Below are positions 8,254 through 17,900 of a stretch of DNA of 64,000 nucleotides, in pieces (the first letter of the stretch is position 1; every line of letters begins with the position of its first letter). The position numbers were made by a program, and so were the translations under genes. Source of the DNA: Micromonospora zamorensis (GTDB lineage: Bacteria; Actinomycetota; Actinomycetes; Mycobacteriales; Micromonosporaceae); the NCBI RefSeq assembly GCF_900090275.1, contig NZ_LT607755.1:5394001-5458000 (forward strand), read 5' to 3'. Below the pieces are notes generated by a model that was given only the letters and a program-made list of their open reading frames with translations, was not told the DNA's origin and searched no databases.

Positions 8254-9543
8254 CTACTGGGCGGGGGTGCGGGTGAGGGCCCGGGTGGCGGCGGCGCCGA
8301 GCAGTGCGCCGACCGCGATGACGACAGCGGCCACCGCACCGACCTGCCAGCCCACCGGCCCGACCTGTGCCAGCCGGCCGGCGCCCAGTGACCCGCCGGA
8401 CACCGCGGCGGCCACACCGAGCAGCACGCCGGCCACCAGCCCGGCCAGCACCGCCGGGGCCAGCACCTCGGCCCAGCGCTGCGGGGCCCGCTCCGGCCCG
8501 GCGAGTCGGGCCACCCGGCGGGCGAGCAGGCAGCCGGCCACCATTCCGGCCAGCACCGGCACCGCAAGCAGCAGGGCGCCCAAGCCGTCCACCGGGCCTC
8601 GTGGCAGACCGGCGAGCAGTGGCACGGCTGGCAGTGCGCCGACCGACACCTCGCTGGTGCGAACCGCGGTGTCGGTGCCGACCGCGAAGCCCGGCCCGAG
8701 CAGATAGCTGGCCGACCAGATCGCCGCGTTCGGCGCGTACGCGACGCTGACCAGGGTGATTCCGGCCTGCCCGGCGACCCCCGTCCGGTACGCCCCGATC
8801 ATGTCCGCCGCGTCGCCGCCGCCGGTGGCCACCGCCAGGCCGGCCGCACCGGCACCCGCGCCGAGCAGCAGCAGCCCTGCCACCAGGCCGGTGCGAATGC
8901 CGTCCCGCACCGGGTTTGACAGCCGGGTGACGAGGAGCCGGGTCACGGCGGTGATGCGGGTGGCGCCGATCAGTGCGGCGAGTGTGCCGACCACCGCGAA
9001 CGTGGCGCCCGCCCGGATCGGGGACACCGTCGGCCCACCGGCCCCCACCAGCACTGCCGCGAGTGCGCCCAGCAGCGCGTACGCGATGCCGACAGCGCCT
9101 GCGGCGAGCAGCGCGCGGCGCGGTGAGCGGGTGTCCCGGGCGCCGATCGCGCGGCTGACGTGCACACCGGCCCGGCTGAGCCGCCAGAGCGCGAGCACGG
9201 TCAGCGCCAGCGGGGCGAGCCCGAGCGGGCCGGAGTCGGTGTGCAGCGGCACCCCGTGGCCGAGCAGCCAACCGGCCAGCGCCGTGCGCAGGGTGCTGAC
9301 CAGCGTCGTCGAATCCGTGCCGAGCTGGACCAGGCCGAGCACGATGGCCACCGGCAGGTAGGAGGTGAGGGCGGCCCAGCCGGCCGCCACCCCCGCGGCG
9401 ACGGGCAACGGCGCGCGCCCGCGTGGCGCCCCGCCCGCGCGGGGCGCGGGCACCCGTCGGGCCCTGGCGGCACGATCGACCGGCCGGTCGTCGGCGCTCA
9501 CACCGCCGGGACGGCTGGGACGGTCAGGGGTGACGGGGGACAT
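8254..9543 (-). CDS. DUF6350 polytopic membrane protein
   Basis: A 429-residue integral membrane protein with about ten hydrophobic segments and an Arg/Pro/Ala-rich N-terminal 45 residues. I recognise it as the actinobacterial DUF6350 family mainly from its size, hydrophobic profile and position. In Mycobacterium and Streptomyces such a protein sits between sucCD and purN, as recalled for Rv0955. No catalytic motif is visible. The ATG at 9543 gives the basic, proline-rich start. The molecular function is unknown. Neighbouring DUF4190 genes on the opposite strand suggest a membrane-related role, but this is inference. Confidence 0.8.
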   Translation of the reverse strand: MSPVTPDRPSRPGGVSADDRPVDRAARARRVPAPRAGGAPRGRAPLPVAAGVAAGWAALTSYLPVAIVLGLVQLGTDSTTLVSTLRTALAGWLLGHGVPLHTDSGPLGLAPLALTVLALWRLSRAGVHVSRAIGARDTRSPRRALLAAGAVGIAYALLGALAAVLVGAGGPTVSPIRAGATFAVVGTLAALIGATRITAVTRLLVTRLSNPVRDGIRTGLVAGLLLLGAGAGAAGLAVATGGGDAADMIGAYRTGVAGQAGITLVSVAYAPNAAIWSASYLLGPGFAVGTDTAVRTSEVSVGALPAVPLLAGLPRGPVDGLGALLLAVPVLAGMVAGCLLARRVARLAGPERAPQRWAEVLAPAVLAGLVAGVLLGVAAAVSGGSLGAGRLAQVGPVGWQVGAVAAVVIAVGALLGAAATRALTRTPAQ

Positions 9544-9741
9544 CCGCTCTACTCTGGCACGTCGCGCGGGCGGTGGCAGTCCGTTAAGCCGCCCGAAGGG
9601 CGGCGAGTTGACCGAACCGGGGCCCAGGCCATCCGGCCCGGTCTAGCCTCGGCCAGAGGGGGCGCGAGTCGCCGCCACCCGGGTCGGGTCCGCCGGTCGC
9701 GGTCCGGCCGGCTCGCCGCCCACGACCGCCCGGAGGACGCC

Positions 9742-10008
9742 GTGACAACGCCATACGCGCCATCCCCGCCCCCACCGGCCCGGGGACGGGACCGGACCAC
9801 GCTCTGGGGCGTGCTGGGCATCGTGCTTGGGCTGATCTGCTGCGGCATCCTGGGCATCATCTTCGGCTACCTGTCCATCCGCGACGCCCGTCGGTACGGG
9901 CAGTCACCGTTACTGGGCTACCTCGCCATCGTGTTCGGCGTGATCAACATCATCGGCGGCGCGATCCTGCGCGCCACCGGCAACTACCCGTTCTGGAACA
10001 ACGACTGA
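9742..10008 (+). CDS. Small DUF4190-like membrane protein
   Basis: An 88-residue protein with a short Pro-rich N-terminus (TPYAPSPPPPARGRDR) and two hydrophobic helices, LWGVLGIVLGLICCGILGII and LLGYLAIVFGVINIIGGAI. They are joined by a basic turn, SIRDARRYGQ. The GTG at 9742 is chosen because GGAGG lies 5 bases upstream and the membrane family starts there. The reading frame stays open much further upstream without family support. It resembles the C-terminal half of the protein at 7684-8199. Function is unknown. Confidence 0.8.
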   Translation: MTTPYAPSPPPPARGRDRTTLWGVLGIVLGLICCGILGIIFGYLSIRDARRYGQSPLLGYLAIVFGVINIIGGAILRATGNYPFWNND

Positions 10009-10051
10009 GCGGGCTGCGCCACCAGCGGGACGCGCCGGCAGCGCAGGTACG

Positions 10052-10089
10052 CCGAAGGGGGTCGACCGGTTGCGGTCGACCCCCTTCGG
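10052..10089. terminator. Bidirectional terminator between convergent genes
   Basis: A perfect 16-base-pair stem (10052-10067 with 10074-10089) with a six-base loop between the small membrane protein gene and sucD, which converge. It lacks a long T-run, as is usual in actinobacteria. Confidence 0.8.
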
Positions 10090-10104
10090 TGTTGCCTGAC
10101 CGGC

Positions 10105-10992
10105 TCAGTTGCCGGACATGATCTCCCGCATCAGCTTCGCGGTCTCGGTCGGCGTCTTGCCGACCTTGACGCCGACAGCCTCCAGCGCCGCCTGCTTCGC
10201 CTCGGCGGTGCCGGCCGAGCCGGAGATGATCGCCCCGGCGTGACCCATGGTCTTGCCGGGAGGAGCGGTGAAGCCGGCGATGTAGCCGACCACCGGCTTG
10301 GTGACGTTGGTCTTGATGAACTCGGCGGCCCGCTCCTCGGCGTCGCCACCGATCTCACCGATCATGACGATGGCGTCGGTCTCCGGGTCGGCCTCGAACG
10401 CCGCCAGGGCGTCGATGTGGGTGGTCCCGATGATCGGGTCACCGCCGATGCCGACGCAGGTGGAGAAGCCGATGTCGCGCAGCTCGTACATCATCTGGTA
10501 GGTCAGCGTGCCGCTCTTGCTGACCAGGCCGATCCGGCCGGAGCCGGTGATGTCGGCCGGAATGATGCCGGCGTTGGACGCGCCGGGCGAGGCGATGCCG
10601 GGGCAGTTCGGCCCGATGATCCGGGTCTGCTCACCCTTCGCCACGTTGTACGCCCAGAACGATGCGGTGTCGTGCACCGGCACGCCCTCGGTGATCACCA
10701 CGGCCAGCGGGATCGCGGCGTCGATCGCCTCGACCACTGCGGCCTTGGTGAACTGCGGCGGCACGAAGATGACAGTGACGTCGGCCCCGGTCTCGGCCAT
10801 CGCGTCCGCTACGGACGCGAAGACCGGCAGCTCGGTGCCGTCGAAGTCGACCTTCTGGCCCGCCTTGCGCGGGTTGACGCCGCCCACCACGTTCGTGCCG
10901 GCGGCCAGCATCCGCCGGGTGTGCTTGGAACCCTCGGAACCGGTCATCCCCTGGACGATGACCTTCGAGTCCTTGGTCAGCCAGATAGCCAT
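10105..10992 (-). CDS. sucD: Succinyl-CoA synthetase alpha subunit
   Basis: The alpha subunit (295 residues) of succinyl-CoA ligase in the TCA cycle, which interconverts succinyl-CoA and succinate with formation of a nucleoside triphosphate. The N-terminal CoA-binding Rossmann domain shows [17 protein letters not shown]. The C-terminal ligase domain carries the phosphorylated His in [12 protein letters not shown]. It lies directly after sucC with two bases between the genes, forming the usual sucCD operon. The ATG at 10992 fits the family. Confidence 0.98.
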   Translation of the reverse strand: MAIWLTKDSKVIVQGMTGSEGSKHTRRMLAAGTNVVGGVNPRKAGQKVDFDGTELPVFASVADAMAETGADVTVIFVPPQFTKAAVVEAIDAAIPLAVVITEGVPVHDTASFWAYNVAKGEQTRIIGPNCPGIASPGASNAGIIPADITGSGRIGLVSKSGTLTYQMMYELRDIGFSTCVGIGGDPIIGTTHIDALAAFEADPETDAIVMIGEIGGDAEERAAEFIKTNVTKPVVGYIAGFTAPPGKTMGHAGAIISGSAGTAEAKQAALEAVGVKVGKTPTETAKLMREIMSGN

Positions 10993-10994
10993 GA

Positions 10995-12173
10995 TCAGAC
11001 CCCCGCAGCTGCCAGCTCGGCGGCCCGCTCGGCCGCACCGTCCATGGTGTCCACCCGCTGCACGAGCGGGTTGTTCGCGCTGTCCAGGATCGCCCGGCCA
11101 GCCTCGGCGTTGTTGCCGTCGAGACGGACGACGAGCGGCTTGCTGACCTGCTCGCCCCGCTGCTCCAGCAGAGCCAACGCCTGGATGATGCCGTTCGCGA
11201 CCTCGTCACAGGCGGTGATGCCGCCGAAGACGTTGACGAAGACGCTCTTCACGGCCGGGTCGGAGAGCACGATCTCCAGCCCGTTCGCCATCACCGCGGC
11301 GCTCGCGCCACCGCCGATGTCGAGGAAGTTGGCCGGCTTGACGTTGCCGTGCCGCTCACCGGCGTACGCGACCACGTCGAGGGTCGACATGACCAGACCC
11401 GCGCCGTTGCCGATGATGCCGACCTCGCCGTCGAGCTTGACGTAGTTGAGGTCCTTGGCCTTGGCGGCCTGCTCCAGCGGGTCCACCGCGGCCTGGTCGA
11501 CCAGCGCCTCGTGGTCCGGGTGCCGGAACGCCGCGTTCTCGTCCAGGCTGATCTTGGCGTCGAGCAGGAGCATCCGGCCGTCGCCGTTCTTGGCGAGCGG
11601 GTTGACCTCGACCAGGGTGGCGTCCTCGGCGACGAACGCCTGCCACAGGCCGACGGCGATCTCGACCACCTGGTCGGCGACCTCGGCCGGGAAGCCGGCG
11701 GCGGTCACGATCTCGCGGGCCTTGGCCTCGTCCACGCCCTTAACGGCGTCGATCGGGGCCTTCACGACCTTGTCGGGGGTGTCGGCGGCGACCTGCTCGA
11801 TGTCCATGCCGCCGGCGACGCTGGCGATGCAGAGGAAGGTGCGGTTCGCTCGGTCGAGCAGGTACGAGAAGTAGTACTCCTCGGCCACGTCCGCGGTCAC
11901 CGTGATCATGACCTTGTGGACGGTGTGACCCTTGATGTCCATGCCGAGGATGTCGGTGGCGCGGGCCACCGTCTCCTCGGCGCCCTCGGCGAGCTTGACG
12001 CCGCCGGCCTTACCTCGGCCGCCGACCTTCACCTGCGCCTTGACGACCACGCGACCGCCGAGGCGTTCGGCGATCGCACGGGCCTCTTCCGGGGTAGTGG
12101 CGACGCCGCCGGCCAGCACGGGCAAGCCGTGCCGCTCGAACAGGTCCCGCCCCTGGTACTCGTACAGGTCCAC
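10995..12173 (-). CDS. sucC: Succinyl-CoA synthetase beta subunit
   Basis: The nucleotide-binding beta subunit, 392 residues from a GTG at 12173 that gives the canonical [18 protein letters not shown]. The open frame continues upstream, but those residues have no family match. The ATP-grasp domain is seen in [20 protein letters not shown] (about residues 45-65), and the C-terminal ligase domain in [18 protein letters not shown] and NIFGGI-type [14 protein letters not shown]. Together with sucD it forms the TCA-cycle ligase. Confidence 0.97.
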   Translation of the reverse strand: MDLYEYQGRDLFERHGLPVLAGGVATTPEEARAIAERLGGRVVVKAQVKVGGRGKAGGVKLAEGAEETVARATDILGMDIKGHTVHKVMITVTADVAEEYYFSYLLDRANRTFLCIASVAGGMDIEQVAADTPDKVVKAPIDAVKGVDEAKAREIVTAAGFPAEVADQVVEIAVGLWQAFVAEDATLVEVNPLAKNGDGRMLLLDAKISLDENAAFRHPDHEALVDQAAVDPLEQAAKAKDLNYVKLDGEVGIIGNGAGLVMSTLDVVAYAGERHGNVKPANFLDIGGGASAAVMANGLEIVLSDPAVKSVFVNVFGGITACDEVANGIIQALALLEQRGEQVSKPLVVRLDGNNAEAGRAILDSANNPLVQRVDTMDGAAERAAELAAAGV

Positions 12174-12599
12174 GATTGCGCGTCCCGTCCCGTCTCCGCG
12201 GCGCGCCGTCGCGCCGCCACCAGCGTTCAAAAAACAGTTTGACGCCTGTCATCAGTTGAAACAGGCCATTGGCCGCAGCCTAGCGAGGTCGGCACCACCG
12301 GCAACCGAGCGGGTGCGCGGTGTGCGGTAATGCACAACCGGACATCAGACGCGGCCGGTTTGCGGGCACGACACGGATGGCATCAACCATCCGGGCGATG
12401 TTGTCCGGCTTGCGTAACCCGGCCGTGGGGGCGTCGTTGAGTCAGATGTCGGAGCGCTGAGAAGCGTGACGACGGGAGACGGCCGATGCCCTGTCGGTCG
12501 AGGGGTGGCGGCGGGGCATCGTGCATAGAGGGGCCGGACGTGTGAGGGGTGCGTCCGGCCCCTCCCCCGTGCCCAAATCCGGGCGCTGAGCAACGAGAC
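12174..12599. other. Intergenic region upstream of sucCD
   Basis: No convincing gene. The sucC promoter should lie here. Just upstream of the start is a short A-tract (12228-12236) and a small inverted repeat (GCCTGT at 12244-12249, ACAGGC at 12261-12266) that could be an operator. The far end holds the terminator of the neighbouring icmB-like gene (12528-12564). Confidence 0.5.
12528..12564. terminator. Terminator after the icmB-like gene
   Basis: A perfect 13-base-pair GC-rich stem (12528-12540 with 12552-12564) with an 11-base loop, 36 bases beyond the stop codon of the minus-strand B12-binding protein gene. Confidence 0.75.
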
Positions 12600-13004
12600 T
12601 CAGGAAACCGGCTGCGCCACGTTCTGCCGGACCCACTCGACAATCGCCTGAGTGGTGGCGCCCGGCGTGAAGATCTTCGCGACGCCCAGCTTCTCCAACT
12701 CGGGAATGTCGCCGTTCGGAATGATGCCGCCGCCGAACACGACGATGTCGCGGGCGTCCCGCTCACTGAGCAGTTCCAGCACCCGCCGGAAGAGCGTCAT
12801 GTGCGCGCCGGAGAGGACGGACAGGCCGACCGCGTCGGCGTCCTCCTGGATGGCGGTCTCCACGATCTGCTCGGGAGTCTGGTGCAGGCCGGTGTAGACG
12901 ACCTCCATGCCCGCGTCCCGCAGAGCGCGTGCGACGACCTTCGCGCCCCGGTCATGGCCGTCCAGGCCGGGCTTGGCGACGACGACCCGAATACGAGAGC
13001 TCAT
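12600..13004 (-). CDS. icmB: B12-binding small subunit of an acyl-CoA mutase, IcmB-like
   Basis: A stand-alone cobalamin-binding domain of 134 residues. The adenosylcobalamin signature DxHxxG is at residues 15-20 ([10 protein letters not shown]), with the later SVL and GGG motifs in GLSVLSGAH and VFGGGIIP. The length and sequence fit IcmB, the small subunit of isobutyryl-CoA mutase, which pairs with a separate large subunit. That subunit is not in this window. The recalled Streptomyces icmB is also located near sucCD and pcrA, which supports the name. A generic methylmalonyl-CoA mutase C-terminal domain is the alternative. The ATG at 13004 follows AAAGGTG. Confidence 0.8.
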   Translation of the reverse strand: MSSRIRVVVAKPGLDGHDRGAKVVARALRDAGMEVVYTGLHQTPEQIVETAIQEDADAVGLSVLSGAHMTLFRRVLELLSERDARDIVVFGGGIIPNGDIPELEKLGVAKIFTPGATTQAIVEWVRQNVAQPVS

Positions 13005-13510
13005 CAGCGCACACCTTTCACCGGCTTCACGGGCCTTCACCTGAACGAACGGTAACCCGGCGGGCCCGGCCCAGGAAATCAGGGGCCGGAAACCGGGCTC
13101 CGCCGCCGGTCCCTGCCCGGCATTGTCGTACGGGCGCACCCGAAGTGGCGGGCAGCGGACCGGGGGCCGTCCGGGGAGGCCGCCGAGCCAGATCCGGGGT
13201 GGCTCGCCAAGGGCACTCTGGCACTGCCCCGAGTCAAGTCGGACGACTCCGCCGGATCGGTCACGCTCGGCGACGAACGGGCAGCATCAGGGGCACCATT
13301 TAGGGGCGCGATGCGTGACAATCATGGACGCAAACGGACAGATCGACACGCCAGTTTGGCGGTCTAGCTTGTGACTCGCCTGGTGGTTGGCTAACGTGTC
13401 CACGGTTGTCATCAGGTCCATGGACGGGTGACGACGCGGTCAGCGGACGTTCATTCGAGCTTCACGAACGCCCACCGGCCGCTTCGGAACCCCGACAACG
13501 GAGGGTGTGC
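13005..13510. other. Intergenic region upstream of the first M23 peptidase
   Basis: No gene is supported. The frame of the peptidase is open up to about 13406, but the extra residues lack family or signal-peptide character. A candidate promoter is listed at 13369-13397, which would give a leader of roughly 105 bases. I looked for the c-di-AMP riboswitch often found before actinobacterial wall hydrolases and could not recognise it. Confidence 0.5.
13369..13397 (+). promoter_or_regulatory. Candidate housekeeping promoter for the M23 gene
   Basis: TTGTGA (13369-13374) and TAACGT (13392-13397) are separated by 17 bases, close to the actinobacterial principal sigma-factor pattern, and point toward the peptidase gene. 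Confidence 0.4.
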
Positions 13511-14218
13511 GTGCGCCAGCGCCTGTCGTCTGAGCCCGATCGATATCGCGGTCGTCGCCGTGTGCCCACCCCACCGCGCAGCCGTTACGCCGCTGTCGTC
13601 ACCACGGCGTTCGTCGGGGCCGGCATCGTCGCCCTCGGCGCGAGCGCGCTGCCCGACGCCAAGGACGTAAGCCCGTCGGTGCTCGACGAGCTCAAGCAGG
13701 CGTCGGTCACCAGTCAGGACGCTGCGGCCCGTGCCGAGAACGCCGAACGCGCCTCGCGGGACAGCCGCAGCAAGGACAGCGCCGAGCCCGAGGTCTGGCT
13801 GCTGCCGCTGCAGGGCTACGACTTCAACTCTCCCTACGGGATGCGCTGGGGCAAGCTGCACACCGGTGTGGACCTGGTTGCCGGCGAGGGCACTCCCTAC
13901 GTGGCGATCCACGACGGGCTGGTCACCAAGGCCGGCTGGTTCGGCGGGTACGGCAACGCGGTGATCGTTCAGCACGCCGACGGCAGCGAGGCCATCTACG
14001 GCCACTCCTCCTCGGTGAGCGTGAAGGAAGGCCAGCAGATCAAGGCCGGCGACCAGCTTGGGCTGGTGGGCCAGACGGGCCACGCCTATGGCACGCACCT
14101 GCACCTGGAGATCCATGTCAAGGGCCAGCCGGTCGACCCGGTGCCGTTCCTCCAGGACCGCGGAGTGGACATCAAGATGCAAGTCGAGGCAATCTACAAC
14201 GAGGTAGCCGCCTCCTGA
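13511..14218 (+). CDS. M23 family metallopeptidase, membrane-anchored
   Basis: A 235-residue peptidoglycan hydrolase of the LytM/M23 family, exported by an N-terminal signal anchor (AAVVTTAFVGAGIVALGASA, about residues 25-45). A charged coiled region follows (residues 55-90), then the zinc domain with HTGVD (first His and Asp ligands) and HLHLEIH (HxH). All metal ligands are present, so it should cleave peptide cross-links in the wall. The GTG at 13511 is preferred because GGAGGG precedes it. The next gene encodes a second M23 protein, and the pair lies close to pcrA as in other actinobacteria. Confidence 0.88.
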   Translation: MRQRLSSEPDRYRGRRRVPTPPRSRYAAVVTTAFVGAGIVALGASALPDAKDVSPSVLDELKQASVTSQDAAARAENAERASRDSRSKDSAEPEVWLLPLQGYDFNSPYGMRWGKLHTGVDLVAGEGTPYVAIHDGLVTKAGWFGGYGNAVIVQHADGSEAIYGHSSSVSVKEGQQIKAGDQLGLVGQTGHAYGTHLHLEIHVKGQPVDPVPFLQDRGVDIKMQVEAIYNEVAAS

Positions 14219-14238
14219 CGTTGCGTAACGACCGTTGA

Positions 14239-14269
14239 CCGCCCGGATCTGTTGATCCGGGCGGTTTTT
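14239..14269 (+). terminator. Intrinsic terminator with T-run
   Basis: An 11-base-pair stem (14239-14249 with 14254-14264) followed by TTTTT, 20 bases after the peptidase stop. This is a classical rho-independent terminator, so the second M23 gene has its own promoter. Confidence 0.9.
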
Positions 14270-14298
14270 CGTTGCCCCGGCCGGATGGATGTATCCCG

Positions 14299-14320
14299 GG
14301 TCACAGCCACGATTGTGACC
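14299..14320. promoter_or_regulatory. Inverted repeat, possible operator
   Basis: GGTCACA (14299-14305) and TGTGACC (14314-14320) form a seven-base inverted repeat with an eight-base spacer, about 170 bases upstream of the second M23 gene. The spacing suits a dimeric regulator, but no specific protein can be named. Confidence 0.35.
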
Positions 14321-14491
14321 GGCGACACCACGGAGCATGATCACTTTTCCGGATAGAACGCCATAGGGCGGGTCATATCTGGGCAGCCATCACTTCACGC
14401 GCCGCGCGTTCACCCGGTCCCCGCGCCCACCCCGGCTCGGTCCGACACCAGTATTTCGAGGTCAAGTGCCCCTCGACTGTGAAGGTCCGCC

Positions 14492-15271
14492 GTGCAGGAA
14501 GACAGCCCCGTCCAGAACGAGAACACCCCCGACGCCCCCCACACCGGGCAACCACAGCGCGCCGGCCGGCGGAACCGCCTCATCGTGCTCAGCGCCGCCG
14601 CCCTGGTGACCCTCGGCCTCGGTGGCGTCGCGGTCGCCACCACCGGCGGCGACCACCCGGCACCCGCAGCCGTCTCCCTCGACGCGCAGAGCCGGGCCGA
14701 AGCCGCCAGCCGGGCGGACCGCTCCGCCCGCGAGTCGAGCACACCGGTCGCCTCGCCCAGCCCGACACCGAGCCCGTCCGCGGCCACCGCCAGCCCGACG
14801 CCCGCGAAGACGGCCACCGCGAAGGCCAAGCCGAAGCCGAAGCCGAAGCCGAAGAAGACCACCAAGCCCACGCCCGCCTGGGTCAACCCGATGCCCGGCG
14901 CAGCCGTCACCTCCTGCTACGGGCAGCGATGGGGCACCCTGCACGCAGGTATCGACCTGGCGCTGCCCTCCGGCACGCCACTCCGCGCCGCAGCCGCAGG
15001 CACCGTGACCCAGGCCGGCGATGCCTCCGACGGGTACGGCAACTCCGTCTTCATCGACCACGGCAACGGATACCTGACCCACTACGCCCACCAGAGCCGC
15101 ATCGCGGTCACCGTCGGCCAGAAGGTGAAGGCCGGCCAGGTCATCGGGTACGAGGGCGCCACCGGCGACGCCACCGGCCCGCACCTGCACTTCGAGGTGC
15201 ACCAGGGCATGTGGAACCAGATCGACCCGGCCCCGTTCATGCGGACCCGCGGCGTGGACCTCGGCTGCTGA
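14492..15271 (+). CDS. M23 family metallopeptidase with proline/lysine linker
   Basis: A 259-residue exported M23 endopeptidase. The order is: a polar cytoplasmic N-terminus, one hydrophobic signal anchor (LIVLSAAALVTLGLGGVAVA, about residues 31-50), a Ser/Thr/Pro/Ala linker ending in a (KP)n stretch (residues 108-125) that may contact anionic wall polymers, then the catalytic domain. It has HAGID and HLHFEVH zinc ligands, so it is predicted active. The GTG at 14492 is preceded by GAAGGT. Its organisation resembles the upstream peptidase but the linker is much longer. Confidence 0.88.
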   Translation: MQEDSPVQNENTPDAPHTGQPQRAGRRNRLIVLSAAALVTLGLGGVAVATTGGDHPAPAAVSLDAQSRAEAASRADRSARESSTPVASPSPTPSPSAATASPTPAKTATAKAKPKPKPKPKKTTKPTPAWVNPMPGAAVTSCYGQRWGTLHAGIDLALPSGTPLRAAAAGTVTQAGDASDGYGNSVFIDHGNGYLTHYAHQSRIAVTVGQKVKAGQVIGYEGATGDATGPHLHFEVHQGMWNQIDPAPFMRTRGVDLGC

Positions 15272-15301
15272 GGCGACACCCCTGGGCGATTCAGGCGCAA
15301 C

Positions 15302-15340
15302 AGCAGGGATGGAGGGGCCTGAGGCCCCTCCATCCCTGCT
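15302..15340. terminator. Bidirectional terminator between M23 and pcrA
   Basis: A 19-base-pair perfect inverted repeat (15302-15320 with 15322-15340) lies between the convergent M23 and pcrA genes. It should stop transcription from both sides. Confidence 0.85.
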
Positions 15341-15367
15341 TCAGTGCAGTGGTGCGGGCGCGATGGG

Positions 15368-17773
15368 TCAGAGCTTGTCGACCGGGGCGTGCCGGAGCAC
15401 CAGCCACATGGTCTGGTCACCGAAGTCGATCTGCGCGCGAGCACCCGGGCCGTGCCCCTCGACGGCGAGCACCCGCCCCAGCCCGTACCGCTGGTGGTTG
15501 ACCCGGTCCCCGGCCGCCACCTTGGGCCCCTGTGGCAGCTCGCTGGCCGTGGTCAGCCGGCTGGCGTCCACGCCGAGCCGCTGCGCCAACTGGGCCGCCT
15601 TCGGCGTACCCCCGGTGAAGTTGCCACGCGCGCCGGGCGTGCGGTCCGCGCGGCCTCCGACGCCGCCGCCCCCGCCGGCCCACGAGGTGTACGACCCTTC
15701 GGTGCGCTCCCAGTGCACCAACTCGGTCGGCAGCTCCTCCAGGAACCGCGACGGCGGGTTGTAGGACGGCTGCCCCCAGGCCGAGCGGGTCACCGCCCGG
15801 GAGAGGTAGAGCCGCTGCCGGGCGCGGGTGATGCCGACGTACGCCAGCCGGCGCTCCTCCTCCAGCTCACGGGTGTCACCCAGCGAGCGCAGGTGCGGGA
15901 AGACGCCGTCCTCCAGCCCGGTCAGGAAGACCACCGGGAATTCCAGACCCTTGGCGGTGTGCAGCGTCATCAGGGTGACCACTCCCTGGTGGTCGGGGTC
16001 GTCGGAGGGGATCTGGTCGGCGTCGGCGACCAGCGCCACCTGCTCCAGGAAACCGGCCAGGGTGGCCCGCTCCCCCTCCTCGCCCAGCGCCTCGATCCGC
16101 TCGGTGTACTCCCGGGCGACGCTGACCAGCTCCTGGAGGTTGTCCACCCGGCCGGCGTCCTGCGGGTCCAGGCTCTCCTCCAGCTCGGTGAGGTAGCCCG
16201 AGCGGGTCAGCAGTGCCTCCAACACCTCTTCCGGGGTGCCGGTCTCGGACAGCTCCCGGGCCCCGTCGAGCAGCGCCACGAAGTCGGCGATGCCGTTGGC
16301 CGCCCGGCTGGAGATGCCCGGCGCCTCCCGGGCCCGCCGCAGCGCCGCGCCGAACGAGATCCGGTCCCGACTGGAGAGCGCCTCGACGCACGCCTCGGCG
16401 CGGTCGCCGATCCCCCGGCGGGGGGTGTTGAGCACCCGCCGCAGGCTCACCGTGTCGTCGTCGTTGACCACCGAACGCAGGTACGCCAGTGCGTCGCGGA
16501 CCTCCTTGCGCTCGTAGAAGCGCACCCCGCCGACCACCTTGTAGGGCAGGCCGACGCGGATGAACACCTCTTCGAACACACGGGACTGGGCGTTGGTGCG
16601 GTAGAAGACCGCGACATCGCCGGGGCGGGTCTCGTCGGCGTCGACCAGCCGGTCGATCTCCCGGGCCACCCAGTCGGCCTCGGCGTGCTCGGTGTCGGCC
16701 ACGTAACCGACGATCCGCTCGCCAGCACCGGCCTCGCTCCACAGCCGCTTCGGCTTGCGGGAGGTGTTGCGGTCGATCACCGCGTTGGCCGCGTTGAGGA
16801 TGGTCTGGGTGGAGCGGTAGTTCTGCTCCAACAGGATCGTCCGCGCGTCGGTGAAGTCGCGTTCGAACTCCAGGATGTTGCGGATCGTCGCACCGCGGAA
16901 CGCGTAGATCGACTGGTCCGCGTCGCCGACCACGCACAGCTCGGCGGGCTCCAGCCCGTCGGTGCCGGAGACCAGCTCCTTGATCAGCGTGTACTGGGCA
17001 TGGTTGGTGTCCTGATATTCGTCCACGAGCACGTGCCGGAACCGCCGACGGTAGCTCTCCGCGACGTGCGGGTGCGACTGGAGCAGGTGCACCGTGGTCA
17101 TGATCAGGTCGTCGAAGTCCAGTGCGTGCGCCTCGCGCAGCCGGCGCTGATAGAGCGTGTACGCCTCGGCCAGCGCCCGCTCGTTGGGCCCGGTGGCCCG
17201 TGCGGCGAACTGCTCCGGGTCGACCAGCTCGTTCTTGAGGTTGGAGACCTGGGCGGCCAACCCCCGCGCCGGGTAGCGCTTCGGGTCGAGATCCAGCTCG
17301 CGGGTGACCAACTGCATCAGTCGCCGGGAGTCGTCCGCGTCGTAGATGGAGAAGGTCGACTTGAGGCCGGCGTGCTCGTGCTCGGCGCGCAGGATCCGGA
17401 CACACGCGGAGTGGAACGTCGACACCCACATCAGGCGCGCCCGCGGACCGACGAGCGCGGCGACGCGCTCCTTCATCTCGCCGGCTGCCTTGTTGGTGAA
17501 GGTGATCGCGATGATCTCGCCGGGATGGACGTCCCGTGCGGCGAGCAGGTAGGCGATCCGGTGCGTGAGCACCCGGGTCTTGCCGGACCCGGCGCCGGCC
17601 ACGATCAGCAGCGGCGAGCCGGCGTGGCTGACCGCGTCGCGCTGCGGCCCGTTGAGCCCGGCGAGCAGCTGCTGCGGATCGAGGCGGACGGCGGCGGGCC
17701 GGGGCCGGTCCGGGCGGGCCGGCGCGGACTCCGGCGCAGGCGGGGACGCGGGAATGTCGAAGAGAGGATGCAT
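15368..17773 (-). CDS. pcrA: ATP-dependent DNA helicase PcrA/UvrD1
   Basis: A superfamily 1A 3'-to-5' helicase (801 residues) acting in DNA repair and removal of proteins from DNA. Visible motifs are Walker A AGAGSGKTRVLTHR (motif I), TFTNKAAGEMKER (Ia), DEYQDTNHAQY (II), GDADQSIYAFRGA (III) and TLHTAKGLEFPVVFLTG (V), with LAYVGITRARQRLYL (VI) near residue 650. A C-terminal basic segment plus a small barrel (DRVNHQRYGLGRVLAVEG) matches the RNA-polymerase-interacting tail of PcrA. The ATG at 17773 is used. Its position beside chorismate mutase matches mycobacterial uvrD1. Confidence 0.97.
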   Translation of the reverse strand: MHPLFDIPASPPAPESAPARPDRPRPAAVRLDPQQLLAGLNGPQRDAVSHAGSPLLIVAGAGSGKTRVLTHRIAYLLAARDVHPGEIIAITFTNKAAGEMKERVAALVGPRARLMWVSTFHSACVRILRAEHEHAGLKSTFSIYDADDSRRLMQLVTRELDLDPKRYPARGLAAQVSNLKNELVDPEQFAARATGPNERALAEAYTLYQRRLREAHALDFDDLIMTTVHLLQSHPHVAESYRRRFRHVLVDEYQDTNHAQYTLIKELVSGTDGLEPAELCVVGDADQSIYAFRGATIRNILEFERDFTDARTILLEQNYRSTQTILNAANAVIDRNTSRKPKRLWSEAGAGERIVGYVADTEHAEADWVAREIDRLVDADETRPGDVAVFYRTNAQSRVFEEVFIRVGLPYKVVGGVRFYERKEVRDALAYLRSVVNDDDTVSLRRVLNTPRRGIGDRAEACVEALSSRDRISFGAALRRAREAPGISSRAANGIADFVALLDGARELSETGTPEEVLEALLTRSGYLTELEESLDPQDAGRVDNLQELVSVAREYTERIEALGEEGERATLAGFLEQVALVADADQIPSDDPDHQGVVTLMTLHTAKGLEFPVVFLTGLEDGVFPHLRSLGDTRELEEERRLAYVGITRARQRLYLSRAVTRSAWGQPSYNPPSRFLEELPTELVHWERTEGSYTSWAGGGGGVGGRADRTPGARGNFTGGTPKAAQLAQRLGVDASRLTTASELPQGPKVAAGDRVNHQRYGLGRVLAVEGHGPGARAQIDFGDQTMWLVLRHAPVDKL

Positions 17774-17900
17774 CGCCCGACAAGTCTATGCCGTCAGTCG
17801 GACACTACGGTCTCTGGCGCTCGGCAGCTCGTGCCCGACCGCGTGCTCCCACCGCACTGCCCGCCAGTCGGGCAAAGATCGGCGTCTCACCACGGAATGC

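Noticed and set aside
9160..9741. Long N-terminal extension of the small DUF4190 protein
   Set aside because: The upstream frame lies opposite the DUF6350 gene, is Arg/Gly/Pro-rich, and a GTG with a good ribosome site at 9742 gives the family start.
13005..13510. A c-di-AMP (ydaO-type) riboswitch before the M23 peptidase genes
   Set aside because: Expected from the biology of wall hydrolases, but the conserved core could not be recognised here or at 14270-14491 or 49640-49990. A covariance-model search would settle it.
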